The notes under the pieces were generated by a model. That model was not told the origin of the DNA and searched no databases. It saw nothing but the letters and a program-made list of their open reading frames with translations. Source: Drosophila miranda (lineage: Eukaryota > Arthropoda > Insecta > Diptera > Drosophilidae). From it: a stretch of 64,000 bases of DNA. The stretch is taken from positions 22,608,336 through 22,672,335 of the forward strand of contig NW_022881614.1 in NCBI RefSeq assembly GCF_003369915.1, given 5' to 3'. The position numbers and the translations under genes are program-made. Positions 22,872-35,390 of the stretch are shown one piece after another; the stretch's first letter is position 1; every line of letters begins with the position of its first letter.

Positions 22872-23912
22872 CTGAAATAATATGGATATATTATATACAT
22901 ATATGTACAATTACTATTAATTTGGTTCAATTGTATAAAAAGAATTTGTTCGATTTTTAAAACGGTTGTTTGTTTCAACAAAAACAACAATGTTCACTGT
23001 AGGTCAGCGGTGGGCTGTTCATTTCCTCCAACAACAAAAACAAAACACGCGCAAAACAAATGCTCGAGCCAAGCCGCACAAATAAGGGTTACTTTTTGTT
23101 GCTTTTCTTTTGTTGTTTGTTTTGCTGCTGGACTGCTCAAAAATTGCAATTTCGTGCCCACCGCAGATTATAACAAATTAATTCGCTAATACGGATTTAT
23201 ATTCTATTTCTTTATTCTTCTTTTATTCCCGAGAATAAGAGAAGAATAAAGAAATATAATGTGAATGCAGCGAAACATTAATATAATTTGAACACAGTTT
23301 TTTCATAAATTTAACTTTTTATACAATTGAGATTTTTTTTATTTAACACGCGTACAACACATATTATTAATTATTTAAAAACTGCACTTACCTGATAATA
23401 ATAATAATCACAGATTACTTATTTTCACTTATTAAAACTCCGTGTGACGATTGCAAATAGCAAAGAACAAAGCAAAAGAGTTCTGTCGACGCAGTCGCAA
23501 AGAAGACGAAAAGATAAAACGAAGTTCTCTGCTACTGCGCACGGTCGGCAGAACCGAATTACGTTCGGCACGCGCGGAAAAGAAAGAAACAAAAGAAAAA
23601 ACAAAGGGTTCGATTTGGCTGGCGTCAACGCCTCGATGACATTGTAGATGGCATTCGTCATCGCTCACTGCTGGTACTGCAGGGTATTTACATATTTACA
23701 CTATAAATAACTGTAATTCATCATATGGTGTATACGTTTTTTCTTCTCTTTTGCCATTTCTTTCTCGCTCTATCTCTCTCTGTCTATATATCGCTCTCAT
23801 TGTGTTCTCTCGTTCTCTCACTTGTTTGATGAATGTTTAAACTGAAATCGATATCGCCATCGAAATCCAAATACTAATCGTAACTAACAATCGAATCATC
23901 GACTAACCCAAG

Positions 23913-24749
23913 TCGGAGGGGGATTCTGCCTCTGCGTCTGCCACGCCCTCGGTGGCCAGTGTGGAGGAGGAGATCGAGGAGAGCGTCTCCAAGCTGGAGT
24001 CCGTGATAAGCAAGACTATTGAGAATACGAAGAACATCAAGGAGCTGGTCCCAGTGCTCGAGCCATCGTCCGTCGATGAGGGTGGTGCTGGTGCTGACGA
24101 TGATGATGATGTAGAGGATGTGGAACTCCAGCAATTGGGCGCCGCTGCAGGGAAATTCCAGGAAAATGATGTGGACACCACCACAGCGGCTGCCGCAACA
24201 GCCACAACTGGGATGCCTGGCTCTGCCACGGACATGGTAAAGTCCAGTTACATGGAGGAGGAAGCAGGGAATCAGGTGGATGCCGTTGCCGTGGATACTG
24301 TTACCACATTCAGCACCGCTGATAACACCACACCCCCACCCATATCGCCCCCCACCCCACCACAGCACAGCAGCAGCAATAGCAAGCAGAAGCCATTCTC
24401 ACCCTATGATGCCACCTCCTCAGTGTCAGTGTCCTCCTCCTCTGTTGTGCCATCAATCGAAGCTGTTGAAACGTCTTCGTTGCCATCCATGTCCACCTCT
24501 ACATCGGCCACAGGGACCTGCTCACCCTCATCCTCACCCTCAAACTCATCCCCATCCTCTCACATTGTTGCCATCACAGACATTGTATTAGACAACAACA
24601 ACCATAAAAACAACAACAATACTCTAACAACTTCATCATCATCTGCATCATCATCATCTGCAACAACAACAACTACAACAATCACACCAACAGCAACAAT
24701 GTCAACTACAACAACAGCAACAACAACACTGTCTGAAATGTCGCCAAAG
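23913..24749 (+). CDS. Exon Z, unit U3 (donor altered)
   Basis: Open throughout. Carries the same GTAAAT to TTAAAT donor change as U2. It appears identical to U2 in protein sequence. Confidence 0.5.
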
Positions 24750-25055
24750 TTAAATGATGTCGCTTTTGTGTGAACGCGCCCGTGATTGTGTGTGTTGTCT
24801 CTCTTGTCTACTGTCTCTTGTCGTTGTCACATCTAAGCTGTTTTCCTCCCTCCCGCTCTTTATGTGAGTGTGTGTGTCTCCTCCAAACAGCCAGGAGTTA
24901 GCTTAGTTCTGTCTCTCTCTCTCTGCCTCTCCATCTCTTAATCTGTAACTCTCTTGTTTTTCTTTTATATTGATATTGCATTTTTATTGCCTTTTGTCCT
25001 GTGTAAGACGAGAGTTGAACTTCATAAAAATGGCTTAACAACATCCCTGTTGCAG

Positions 25056-25100
25056 TCAGAAAAAACTTTTAGTGGAGTTGTGTTTGTACATAAATGTTAG
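25056..25100 (+). CDS. Possible terminal exon T, unit U3
   Basis: Same 15-codon frame after GTTGCAG as in the other units. Confidence 0.3.
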   Translation, partial: SEKTFSGVVFVHKC

Positions 25101-25270
25101 CAAACTAGATAAAGAAGTGTATGTAGATATAGTTAATATATATGTATTTATAAATTGTACATATGTATATATATGCTTTTAGCTGCACCTTAATTTGCGT
25201 GTTGACAGTTAGTGTTTGTAAACGATCCTCGAGCTTTAAATGAGAGCTGCAATTAGTGTTGGAAAACTAT

Positions 25271-26106
25271 TGCTACAACAATATTTCAAAACTTTGCCCC
25301 GCCCACTTCCGCCCCCACAAACGGCGAAAATCTGTGGCATCCACAATTTCGACGATACGAGAAAACTAAAAACGCAGAATCGTAGAAGATGACTATATCT
25401 TCGAGGGTGCAATATCTGAACCATATCGTATAATTATTATAGCCAGAATCAAGAAAACAATTTCATTCTTTCTCGCTCTGTCTCTCTCTAACACACATGT
25501 TTCATGGTCGGTTTTGCCAATTGCAAAATATGAGTTCAAGGATCTCAGAACCTATAAGAGCCAGAGCAACCAAATTTGGTATCCACACTCCTGTGATATC
25601 GGACCTTGACCGTTTCGTGTCCAAATTTCGCCACAGCCCCTTCCGCCCCCGCAAAGGACGAAAATCTGGGGCATCCACAAATCTCAGAGACTATTAAGGC
25701 TAGAGTAACCAAATTTGGTATCCGCACTTCTGTTAGATCTCACTACAAAACGAATATCTCAGAATTTCGCCCCACCCCCTTTCGCCCCCACAAAGGACGA
25801 AAATCTGTTGCATCCACAATATTGCACATTCGAGAAAACTAAAAACGCAGAATCATAGATAATGACCATATCTATCAGATTGCTGAATCTGGATCAGATC
25901 AGATCATTTTTATAGCCAATAGGAACAAATCAATTTGCAGTGGCTACGCAGCGACCGACGTCACGCTCAGACTGATTTTCTGTCTCTCTCGCACGCACTC
26001 TTTGTCGTGTCGTTTAATATTAGCAGCGTCTGCCGGAGGAGAGCCATACTGACTTAGTATCGGGTATAATCGTAGAGTTGCGGTGTCCGCAGCAACTCAC
26101 AACGTT
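25271..26106 (+). mobile_element. DINE-1/INE-1-like element, unit U4
   Basis: Same repeat and boundaries as U2; CT-rich tract near 25468. Non-coding. Confidence 0.7.
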
Positions 26107-26232
26107 CCCCCTCGTTTTATATTAGGAATGCATCAATCAAAGAAGAAATAACTAATGTTCATTGAGATATGACATATGCGCATAAATCACACCGAAAGAA
26201 TGTTGCCCTGACGATCCTCCTTTCAATTCTAG

Positions 26233-26316
26233 ATCCCATCGCCGGCGACGTCAATCGGAGGGTTCTGGAGCCGACGATGATGACTACGAGTATGAAGATG
26301 AGGGAGAGGATGCTAT
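26233..26316 (+). CDS. Exon X, unit U4
   Basis: Same 84-base exon with intact splice sites as U2 and U3. Confidence 0.5.
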
Positions 26317-26392
26317 GTAAGTAATACAGACAGTCCATGTCTTCTGTGCCTCTTCTGAGTGTCTGTCATTTTATGTTCTATCTTTGGAACAG

Positions 26393-26558
26393 TGAGCCAA
26401 GCACGGAAGTTCCCGCGGTGACTACGCATGCGCATCGTCATCATCATGGAGTGGAGAGTGTTCCGATTGATTACTCAATTGGTTATATGTACCTACTACA
26501 TTCCCAATATTTATTTTGGTTCATTCTCTCGGTGTTTTTATTATCCGTTATCCGTTAA
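26393..26558 (+). CDS. Exon Y, unit U4
   Basis: Same frame and TAA as U3. The 3' boundary of true coding sequence is uncertain. Confidence 0.4.
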
Positions 26559-26630
26559 TCCGTTTAAATGCGAATACTCCGAGGTTAATGCATTGTGGAT
26601 GGTGTTGAACTATGTACGAGTATATGTATA

Positions 26631-27358
26631 ACCAAAGACTATACAATACCAAAATGTTGCATGAGGAACAAATGCTTTTTCAATTTTCGTTTGACGCTTC
26701 TTGGTACGGTCGCGCGGGGCTAGTACTTCAATTCTCTTTTACGCTACCTTCGCCTCCGAAATGCTACTCGGCTTCGTCAATGCCTCGGTCAGCGTCGAGT
26801 CGGTGTGAAAGCATGTCAGTGCTGCGTGCCGAAACCGTAGGGCAGCGTGGTCGCTGATGTCTTTGGCGCGGCACAGTGGGGACTCAGCCAAAATAGTCAA
26901 AAAATTGTATGAGTGCTTTAGATAAATTTAATGTACGCATCTAATAGAGAATTTTCCAATCGAATTTTCAAGATAGTTTTAGTTTAGGAGATATAAGCAC
27001 TCAAAGTTTAACATTTTTTCAGTGTGCAAATATTTATTGAACTCATATTCACTAACTAATTTAGCAAGCTGAGACGGTCAAAGGTCCCACTGTGCCGCTC
27101 CAAAGACATCGGCGATCAGCGACCACCGCTTCGACGGTGCTGAGGCTCGAGAGTCCAGAATTATTTCGTTGCTGGTGAAGGCATTGCCGAACAGACGAAA
27201 CCGATGGGCAGCGGGGTCGCGGTAGAGACGAAGTACAGGCGAAAAGGGAATTGAAACCCCGCGCGCTCCACGTGCCTTTTAGGTCCTAATGTTAGGAACC
27301 GCCATAGAACAGCTTTTTGGTCGCTCATGCAACATCTTGGTATTGTATAGTCTTTGGT
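26631..27358. repeat. Long imperfect inverted repeat, unit U4
   Basis: Left arm about 26631-26882, right arm about 27083-27358, spacer about 200 bases. All landmark blocks seen in U2 are present. Confidence 0.85.
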
Positions 27359-27717
27359 ACAACGCATACGAGTCGAGATTCCGTTATTATTTCCGGAAGT
27401 CACAAGTTGTTTTCTGTTCGTTTTACAACACTGCACTTTGTTAATAACAATTCGCACAGCCACAAACACACAAAAAGAAAACACTTTACATGGAACACGG
27501 ATACACCTACACACATACTATAGAAACACATACATGCATACATATATCCGATATCTACCCTGCAGTACGGGTCATTAATGACTCAGCTGCTGACACGTCG
27601 ATGACCGCGTCACTACCCCCGATGACATAGTTGATGACCGGCCATACGCTGAGCTGATGACATTAACATGGAGATGTCCTAGGGCATAATCGATGACATT
27701 GTCATCGAGCATTGCCG

Positions 27718-27948
27718 AAAAATCATGCACTTAATAAGCGATGATTTTTACCTAAAAATCATGCATTTTATAAGTGATGATTTTTTGGCTTAAATCACGC
27801 TTATTAAATGCATGATTTTTGCCTAAAGATCATGCACATAATAAGCGATGATTTTTACCTAAAAATCATGCATTTTATAGGTGATGATTTTTACCTAAAT
27901 ATCATGCATTTTGTAAGTGATGATTTTTCACGAAAAATCATGCATTTA
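27718..27948. repeat. Array of ~36-bp dyad repeats, unit U4
   Basis: Same array as at 11900, preceded by the 19-bp dyad at 27690-27708. Confidence 0.85.
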
Positions 27949-28013
27949 ATATAAAAAAGTAATACATTCAATTGTTTATTTTTCCAATTAGTTTTATTTA
28001 TTAAAAATTATTA

Positions 28014-28153
28014 TTAATTATTGTCTAAGGATGCCAGAGCTTTGTATTTTTTGTCCCTTGCGCCCTTTTGAAAATAGCTATTCTTAATATTGTGAATAGC
28101 CTTCCGAATCACTTTTTCTGCTGGCTCGTGGGGTATTTTCATCTTCACCGCCG
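28014..28153 (-). CDS. Small minus-strand exon or ORF, unit U4
   Basis: Same frame, acceptor and poly(A) context as U1. Confidence 0.42.
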
Positions 28154-29194
28154 CTGAAATAATATGGATATATTATATACATATATGTACAATTACTATT
28201 AATTTGGTTCAATTGTATAAAAAGAATTTGTTCGATTTTTAAAACGGTTGTTTGTTTCAACAAAAACAACAATGTTCACTGTAGGTCAGCGGTGGGCTGT
28301 TCATTTCCTCCAACAACAAAAACAAAACACGCGCAAAAAAAATGCTCGAGCCAAGCCGCACAAATAAGGGTTACTTTTTGTTGCTTTTCTTTTGTTGTTT
28401 GTTTTGCTGCTGGACTGCTCAAAAATTGCAATTTCGTGCCCACCGCAGATTATAACAAATTAATTCGCTAATACGGATTTATATTCTATTTCTTTATTCT
28501 TCTTTTATTCCCGAGAATAAGAGAAGAATAAAGAAATATAATGTGAATGCAGCGAAACATTAATATAATTTGAACACAGTTTTTTCATAAATTTAACTTT
28601 TTATACAATTGAGATTTTTTTTATTTAACACGCGTACAACACATATTATTAATTATTTAAAAACTGCACTTACCTGATAATAATAATAATCACAGATTAC
28701 TTATTTTCACTTATTAAAACTCCGTGTGACGATTGCAAATAGCAAAGAACAAAGCAAAAGAGTTCTGTCGACGCAGTCGCAAAGAAGACGAAAAGATAAA
28801 ACGAAGTTCTCTGCTACTGCGCACGGTCGGCAGAACCGAATTACGTTCGGCACGCGCGGAAAAGAAAGAAACAAAAGAAAAAACAAAGGGTTCGATTTGG
28901 CTGGCGTCAACGCCTCGATGACATTGTAGATGGCATTCGTCATCGCTCACTGCTGGTACTGCAGGGTATTTACATATTTACACTATAAATAACTGTAATT
29001 CATCATATGGTGTATACGTTTTTTCTTCTCTTTTGCCATTTCTTTCTCGCTCTATCTCTCTCTGTCTATATATCGCTCTCATTGTGTTCTCTCGTTCTCT
29101 CACTTGTTTGATGAATGTTTAAACTGAAATCGATATCGCCATCGAAATCCAAATACTAATCGTAACTAACAATCGAATCATCGACTAACCCAAG

Positions 29195-30019
29195 TCGGAG
29201 GGGGATTCTGCCTCTGCGTCTGCCACGCCCTCGGTGGCCAGTGTGGAGGAGGAGATCGAGGAGAGCGTCTCGAAGCTGGAGTCCGTGATAAGCAAGACTA
29301 TTGAGAATACGAAGAACATCAAGGAGCTGGTCCCAGTGCTCGAGCCATCGTCCGTCGATGAGGGTGGTGCTGGTGCTGACGATGATGATTATGTAGAGGA
29401 TGTGGAACTCCAGCAATTGGGCGCCGCTGCAGGGAAATTCCAGGAAAATGATGTGGACACCACCACAGCGGCTGCCGCAACAGCCACAACTGGGATGCCT
29501 GGCTCTGCCACGGACATGGTAAAGTCCAGTTACATGGAGGAGGAAGCAGGGAATCAGGTGGATGCCGTTGCCGTGGATAATGTTACAACATTCAGCACCG
29601 CTGATAACACCACACCCCCACCCATATCGCCCCCCACCCCACCACAGCACAGCAGCAGCAATAGCAAGCAGAAGCCATTCTCACCCTATGATGCCACCTC
29701 CTCAGTGTCAGTGTCCTCCTCCTCTGTTGTGCCATCAATCGGAGCTGTTGAAACGTCTTCGTTGCCATCCATGTCCACCTCTACATCGGCCACAGGGACC
29801 TGCTCACCCTCAAACTCATCCCCATCCTCTCACATTGTTGCCATCACAGACATTGTATTAGACAACAACAACCATAAAAACAACAACAATACTCTAACAA
29901 CTCCATCATCATCTGCATCATCATCATCTGCAACAACAACAACTACAACAATCACACCAACAGCAACAATGTCAACTACAACAACAGCAACAACAACACT
30001 GTCTGAAATGTCGCCAAAG
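29195..30019 (+). CDS. Exon Z, unit U4 (12-base in-frame deletion)
   Basis: Open throughout with an intact CAAAG|GTAAAT donor. It lacks 12 bases (four codons) in the Ser/Pro-rich stretch near 29810, and one Asp in the acidic run has become Tyr. In-frame length change and otherwise conserved frame are consistent with either recent origin or some constraint. Confidence 0.55.
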
Positions 30020-30327
30020 GTAAATGATGTCGCTTTTGTGTGAACGCGCCCGTGATTGTGTGTGTTGTCTCTCTTGTCTACTGTCTCTTGTCGTTGTCAC
30101 ATCTAAGCTGTTGTCCTCCCTCCCCCTCTTTATGTGAGTGTGTGTGTGTCTCCTCCAAACAGCCAGGAGTTAGCTTAGTTCTGTCTCTCTCTCTCTGCCT
30201 CTCCATCTCTTAATCTGTAACTCTCTTGTTTTTCTTTTATATTGATATTGCATTTTTATTGCCTTTTGTCATGTGTAAAACGAGAGTTGAACTTCATAAA
30301 AATGGCTTAACAACATCCCTGTTGCAG

Positions 30328-30372
30328 TCAGAAAAGACTTTTAGTGGAGTTGTGTTTGTACATAAATGTTAG
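30328..30372 (+). CDS. Possible terminal exon T, unit U4
   Basis: Same frame after GTTGCAG. It ends 68 bases before the LTR insertion at 30440. Confidence 0.32.
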   Translation, partial: SEKTFSGVVFVHKC

Positions 30373-30439
30373 CAAACTAGATAAAGAAGTGTATGTAGAT
30401 ATAGTTAATATATATGTATTTATAAATTGTACATATGTA

Positions 30440-30726
30440 TGTAAAATTAATAATAATGTATCGTTTATTAATAGTGTTTTTCGAAAAAGAGTACAAAGTG
30501 TATGATTTAAGATGTGCAATTAATGAGTCTGTTCTTCCGACTTTTTGTTCAACTTTCTGCTTCTACTTCCAACAACCGACTCCCGTATCGATAACCCCTT
30601 ATCGGTTAGGTCTTTTAAACATCGGTTAAGTCTGGTTATATCGGTTAGGTCTTATCGATGGTATCTTAAGTTCAAATGTTAATTTAGATGGGATAGTGCT
30701 AACTGCTTGATACACTGTCCTTTACA
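30440..30726 (-). repeat. LTR of the gypsy-type element (3' LTR in element orientation)
   Basis: 287 bases, matching 34993-35279 with very few differences (for example TGTAAAATT versus TGTAAGATT). High LTR identity indicates a recent insertion. It contains repeated ATCGGTTA-like words, TATCGGTTAGGTC twice. Confidence 0.93.
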
Positions 30727-33292
30727 TTCGGCCCTCCTGCTCATCTTCATCTGTCCCAGATGATAATATATCATCGTTTTCTGAGACAAAACGCCATAGC
30801 TTCATATTGTCACTGCTCGTTGCTGTGATATTTGGCCCCTCGACTTGAGCAACCTTTCTGACGTCGTAGCGACCGTTCCGCTTTACCTTGGTGACTTCAT
30901 ATGGGCCTAGATACTCGCTGGCCAACTTGCGTCCTGCGACGAACTGCGTCCTCTTGATCGCGACCATGTCTCCTAGTCTGTAGCCGTGCTCAGGTCGTCG
31001 TTTTTTATCATAATAGCGCTTGTACACCTCTTGCGCCTTCTCAATGTTTTGTTTCGCTTGGTCACGCAGTTCTTGGCGCTCGTTGTTAAACTGCGTAACC
31101 AACTCCTCGTTGAGCACCTCCAATAGTCGACTTTCAGCTTGTCTGTGCATCTTTGTCCCAAACATGACCTCGAATGGCGACGACTTCAACGTAGAATGCA
31201 CATGCGAATTAATCGCCATCTGGACCTGTGGCACATGCTTGTACCACTTCGTTGACTCCTGAGCTGAGAGCTTTGCGATGATACCCAAAATTGAACGGTT
31301 CACCCGCTCAATCTGACCGTTGCCTCTCGCCACACCTGTCGTTGTACACACATGTTCGACTTTGTTCTCGTTGAGAAACTCGCTGAATGCGTTAAATGTA
31401 AACGTTGCTCCTCTGTCGCTGACTATGCGCTTGGGAAAACCAAACACAAATGACCAATCTCTCAGCCTCTTCACAACTTCTTCGTGACCTGTTGACTTAG
31501 TTGGGAACAGCCACACAAACTTGGAGAATGCATCTACCACAGCAAAAATGTACTTGTATTGCTTGGCTGTCGCATCCATTGGTCCCAAATCAACGTGCAG
31601 CGTGTATAGTGGTGTGTCACCCTTGTCAATGCAATGAAGATAGCCTTCTTGTTTGCCCAACTTTTTGCTGAAAATTATACAACTGATACAATTAGTAATC
31701 AACTTATTTACTTTCCGTTCAAGGTGCGGAATCCAGTATTGCTGCTGAACTGAGTGCATTGTCTTCGCTGTGGAGAAATGACCAACTTCATGCGATCCTT
31801 GAATGATTTCCCTTTCCATCAGCCTTGGAACCACCAATACGTCATTGCCATTTACAGATTTTAAGAGAAGACCTCCTTTAAGCTTGTAGTCTTGATATGG
31901 GTGCTGCTTCAGGATCTCAACTGTGGCTTTGATGAAATCGTCATCCTGCTGTGCTTTCTTTATCCGAGCTGTTAGCTCCGTCGTCACGAACATGCATGTC
32001 TGCGGAAAACGACTGAGACAGTCCACGTGTCTCATTCTGTCCCCTGGGCGGTGTACTGCTTTGAATGTAAAGTCCTCCATATACAGAATCCACTGGGAAA
32101 CTTCTCTGGGTATATCTACTTTCGTTGTTGTCTGCTTAAACGCCGCACAGTCAGTGGCAAGATCAAATTTGATCCCCAACAGGTAGTGACGAAACTTCTT
32201 GAGTGCGAGGTATGCAGCTTTGACCTCCAAATAGTAACTGTGACGTTTGGACTCGGCTTGTGTAGTCTTTTTACTCCAATAGTAAATCGGGTGGAAATTG
32301 CCATCAAACTGCTGCAACAAAATTGCTCCGAAACCTTCTTTGGATGCATCCGTGTGGAGTTCCGTTGGCGCTTCTCGTGAGTATAAATGTAATACAGGTG
32401 CGATTACATGCAGATTCTTTAAGGTTTGTAGCGACTGTTGCTCTGCTTCGCCAATGTTGAAAACTGCTTCCTTCCTGAGTAGATTCGTGAGCGGCCGGGC
32501 AACTTGTGCAAAGCCAGGGATGAACTTTCTGAAAAAGCCTGTGAGTCCCAGAAATGCTTGAGCTGCTTTAATGTCTTTGGGCGTAGCAAACCGACTGACA
32601 GCTGCTGTCTTCTCTTTGCCGGGCCAGATTCTCCCGTCCTCAATGATATGGCCCAGAAAGGTAATGCGTGGCTGCATGAAGCTACATTTCTTCCACTTGA
32701 TCTTTAGGCCAAACTGCACAGCTGTCTCCAGGACCAACTTTGTCTTCCTCATGCATACCTCGGGCGACGCGGCGTAAACAATTATGTCGTCCATATAAAG
32801 CTGCATAATGTCAGAGTTGATTAATTCTTGAAAAATATAGCTTACGAACCGAATGAACGCAGCTGGCGAGTTCTTGAATCCGAAAGGCGCTTTATTAAAC
32901 TCGAATAATCCCTCCTTTGTAACAAAGGCCGTATACGACTTGCTTTGCTCTTCCATAGGCACATGGAAAAATCCGTTTTCAAGGTCCATTATGGTAAACC
33001 ACTTAGCCGACTGCAGCTTTTCCAAGACTTCCTCCATGATCGGGACTGGGAAGCAGTCCAGCAATACCATGCTGTTTAACTTCCTGTAGTCTACGCAAAC
33101 TCTAAGTGTACCATCTTTTTTCTTCACGACGACAACTCTGCTCGCTACATTTGAAGACGACTTGCGCACGATTCCTTGCTCGATCCATTCTTCGACTTGC
33201 TTCTTTACGGCACTGGCTTCGTCTGTTGATAAACGACTCGGTGAGTGATGAAACGGCTTGATTAATCCGTCGGGAACTATCATCAGTTGCAA
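30722..33292 (-). pseudogene. Pol of the gypsy-type element: RT, RNase H, integrase
   Basis: 856 residues open. Reverse transcriptase has VDYRKLN, FKNSPAAF and the catalytic YMDD (DIIVYA). RNase H follows with LHTDASKEGFGA. Integrase has an HHCC zinc-binding region (HEVGHFS ... CISC) and a D,D-35-E core (HVDLGP, SDRGATF, NGQIERVNRS), followed by a basic C-terminal domain. The natural protein begins further upstream: a neighbouring frame with MIRKGYQMPTE covers 33300-33326, so a frameshift near 33300 separates it from the gag-protease frame. The stop overlaps the start of the LTR. Confidence 0.92.
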
Positions 33293-33379
33293 CTTCTGTG
33301 GGCATTTGGTAACCTTTTCTTATCATCTGTTCAACGTCTTTTCGATATTGCGGCGGAGCTACAAAGGATGACTCTTCAG

Positions 33380-34048
33380 TTACATTATATATAAGAGCAT
33401 GCTCATCTGCACAGGATCTGCGTCATGCTTCAAAAACGTGTATCCTTGCATATCAGCGACGAAACGGAACTTTTTAATGAAATCAAGCCCCAAAAGTGCG
33501 TCGAAATCAATCTGGCTACTGGGGACTACTAAAAACTTCTGTGTGGTCTGCAACTTACCCACGGTAACTTCTGCATTAAAGTATCCAACAGGCTTTGTTG
33601 ATATCTGACCCAGACCGCGCAACATAGTTGTGCACTTCAAAAGTTTAACGTTTTTCATGGTCTTCAACATACTCTCTTTGATTAGGGTTACATCTGACCC
33701 TGTATCCACAAGACAGTCAACAACAATGCCGTTTATTTGAATTTTTTTCATGCGACTGCGATCCAAAATGACGCGAACTTTATCAACTTTATCAGCTTCA
33801 TAAGGACAGTTACGCGAAATGTGACCATTCTGATTGCACTTAAAACACTTCGTTTCGGCTTTGCAGTCTTTGCGTTTGTGTTCTCCTGATCCACAGTTAT
33901 AGCAATATTCTTTTTTACCGCTTTGCCCACTTTGCTGCTTGAAACTCGTTTTATGCTGTTCGTTATTGCCCTTCTTCTCCGATATGTTCAAACGATCATA
34001 GATATCGAACTCTTCTTTCAAGGCCCTGAAGGTCTTACAGCGATACAT
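33380..34048 (-). pseudogene. Gag C-terminus and protease of the gypsy-type element
   Basis: About 222 residues. Two CCHC zinc knuckles (CYNCGSGEHKRKDC and CFKCNQNGHISRNC) indicate a nucleocapsid, followed by an aspartic protease with DTGSDVTLI. It ends at a stop before the RT frame. It is separated from the N-terminal gag fragment by a frame change near 34130. Confidence 0.88.
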
Positions 34049-34131
34049 GGCATACTTATACTCGTTTCTTATGTCCAGACCGTTTACAATATGGCTTATA
34101 ACAGCCGCGTGTTCAACATGTCCGACTGCTG

Positions 34132-34599
34132 CTACTCACTACTCTTCCTCTTTCTTTCTTGCAGCAGCTTATGAATGTCTGCACTGTTATAGCTACATGT
34201 GAATTCATCCAATAATACGTTCTTGAGTTCCTCATAGGTGCACACGCATTCAGCTTCAAGGAAAAGCTTAGCTGCACCGGTCATTTTTCCTCTGGCCTGC
34301 ACATACTTTTGCTTTTCAGTAAGCTCATATGCGTCGGCATTTTTTTCGAATATCTCAAACCATTTTTCTATGGGAACCGATTTGCCATCACAATCGCTCA
34401 CAACTTTTGTAAAATTATCTGGAGCGATCTTCATTTCTCGTTGCTCATCGCAACGCAGTTTCAAACTTAGCAACTTTATCATTTGATCAATCTTGTCATC
34501 ACTATTGTTTTCTGCATTTTCTGAATCTTCCATCTCGTTTGCACTCGGGCGCGACGTTCCTGGTCCAGCTTCTTCCTTCTCTCTCTCTTTCCAGTGCAA
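34132..34599 (-). pseudogene. Gag N-terminus of the gypsy-type element
   Basis: About 155 residues, rich in Lys and Glu. It resembles the capsid region of Ty3/gypsy Gag (for example FLEAECVCTYEELKNVL). It ends in a stop just upstream of the zinc-knuckle frame, so the Gag frame is broken here. Confidence 0.7.
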
Positions 34600-34972
34600 C
34601 GGCGGCGGTGTCTGTGTACCCGACGAGTGCTTGTCTTTTCTGTTTATAAGTGTGTATCACACACAACGTGTCTGTGCGTGTTTTTTCTGCTTGTGTATGT
34701 ACTGCGCACGGACAAGGCGACGCTGCGGCGCGACAATGAATTTCACAATTTTCCAACCGAATTAAACGACCGATCTTTTATTAAACTCCGTGTCTACTGT
34801 TAGGCTCACAGAATTTGGATTGTTCAACTTAATGTTTATAGCCACCAACAACAACTTTACAACTTTATGTAGCTACAAACAACAACTTTAACAACTTTTC
34901 AACAATCCTCTTCTTGCATCAGCTTCTGCTTTCTTCTGTTTTTCTTTTTCACACACTCCGAGCTCTGTATTC

Positions 34973-34990
34973 GACGCGGACGAGCCCCCA
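34973..34990 (-). other. Primer binding site matching tRNA-Pro
   Basis: Two bases inside the 5' LTR (element orientation) the minus strand reads TGGGGGCTCGTCCG. This equals the start of the known tRNA-Pro primer site of murine leukaemia-type retroviruses. The next bases diverge. Confidence 0.75.
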
Positions 34991-34992
34991 AA

Positions 34993-35279
34993 TGTAAGAT
35001 TAATAATAATGTATCGTTTATTAATAGTGTTTTTCGAAAAAGAGTACAAAGTGTATGATTTAAGATGTGCAATTAATGAGTCTGTTCTTCCGACTTTTTG
35101 TTCAACTTTCTGCTTCTACTTCCAACAACCGACTCCCGTATCGATAACCCCTTATCGGTTAGGTCTTTTAAACATCGGTTAAGTCTGGTTATATCGGTTA
35201 GGTCTTATCGATGGTATCTTAAGTTCAAATGTTAATTTAGATGGGATAGTGCTAACTGCTTGATACACTGTCCTTTACA
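34993..35279 (-). repeat. LTR of the gypsy-type element (5' LTR in element orientation)
   Basis: 287 bases, partner of 30440-30726. Ends in TTTACA followed by the TGTA target duplication. Confidence 0.93.
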
Positions 35280-35390
35280 TGTATATATGTATGTGCTTTT
35301 AGCTGCACCTTAATTTGCGTGTTGACAGTTAGTGTTTGTAAACGATCCTCGAGCTTTAAATGAGAGCGGCAATTAGTGTTGGAAAACTAT

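Larger units (their letters stand above)
20013..25270 (+). repeat. Tandem unit U3
   Basis: Third unit, about 5258 bases. It is ~20 bases shorter than U2, mainly because of a deletion in the left inverted-repeat arm near 21586. It shares the altered Z donor with U2, so U2 and U3 are each other's closest relatives in this array. Confidence 0.93.
30440..35279 (-). mobile_element. Ty3/gypsy-type LTR retrotransposon in unit U4
   Basis: 4840 bases with 287-base LTRs that start TGTAA and end TTTACA. The 4-bp target duplication TGTA lies at 30436-30439 and 35280-35283; the empty site is seen in the other units (ACATATGTATATATATGC). Genes run on the minus strand in the order gag, protease, RT, RNase H, integrase. 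No env-like frame is present. The coding region is broken by at least two frame changes, so this copy is probably inactive. I do not assign a named family. Confidence 0.95.
25271..35390 (+). repeat. Tandem unit U4, interrupted by an LTR retrotransposon
   Basis: Fourth unit. It runs 25271-30439, then resumes at 35280-35390 after a 4.84-kb LTR element inserted in its 3' UTR-like AT-rich part. Internal order is as in U2. Confidence 0.93.

Noticed and set aside
30328..30519. Short frame spanning the U4/LTR boundary (30328-30519)
   Set aside because: It crosses the insertion junction and has no homologue in the other units.
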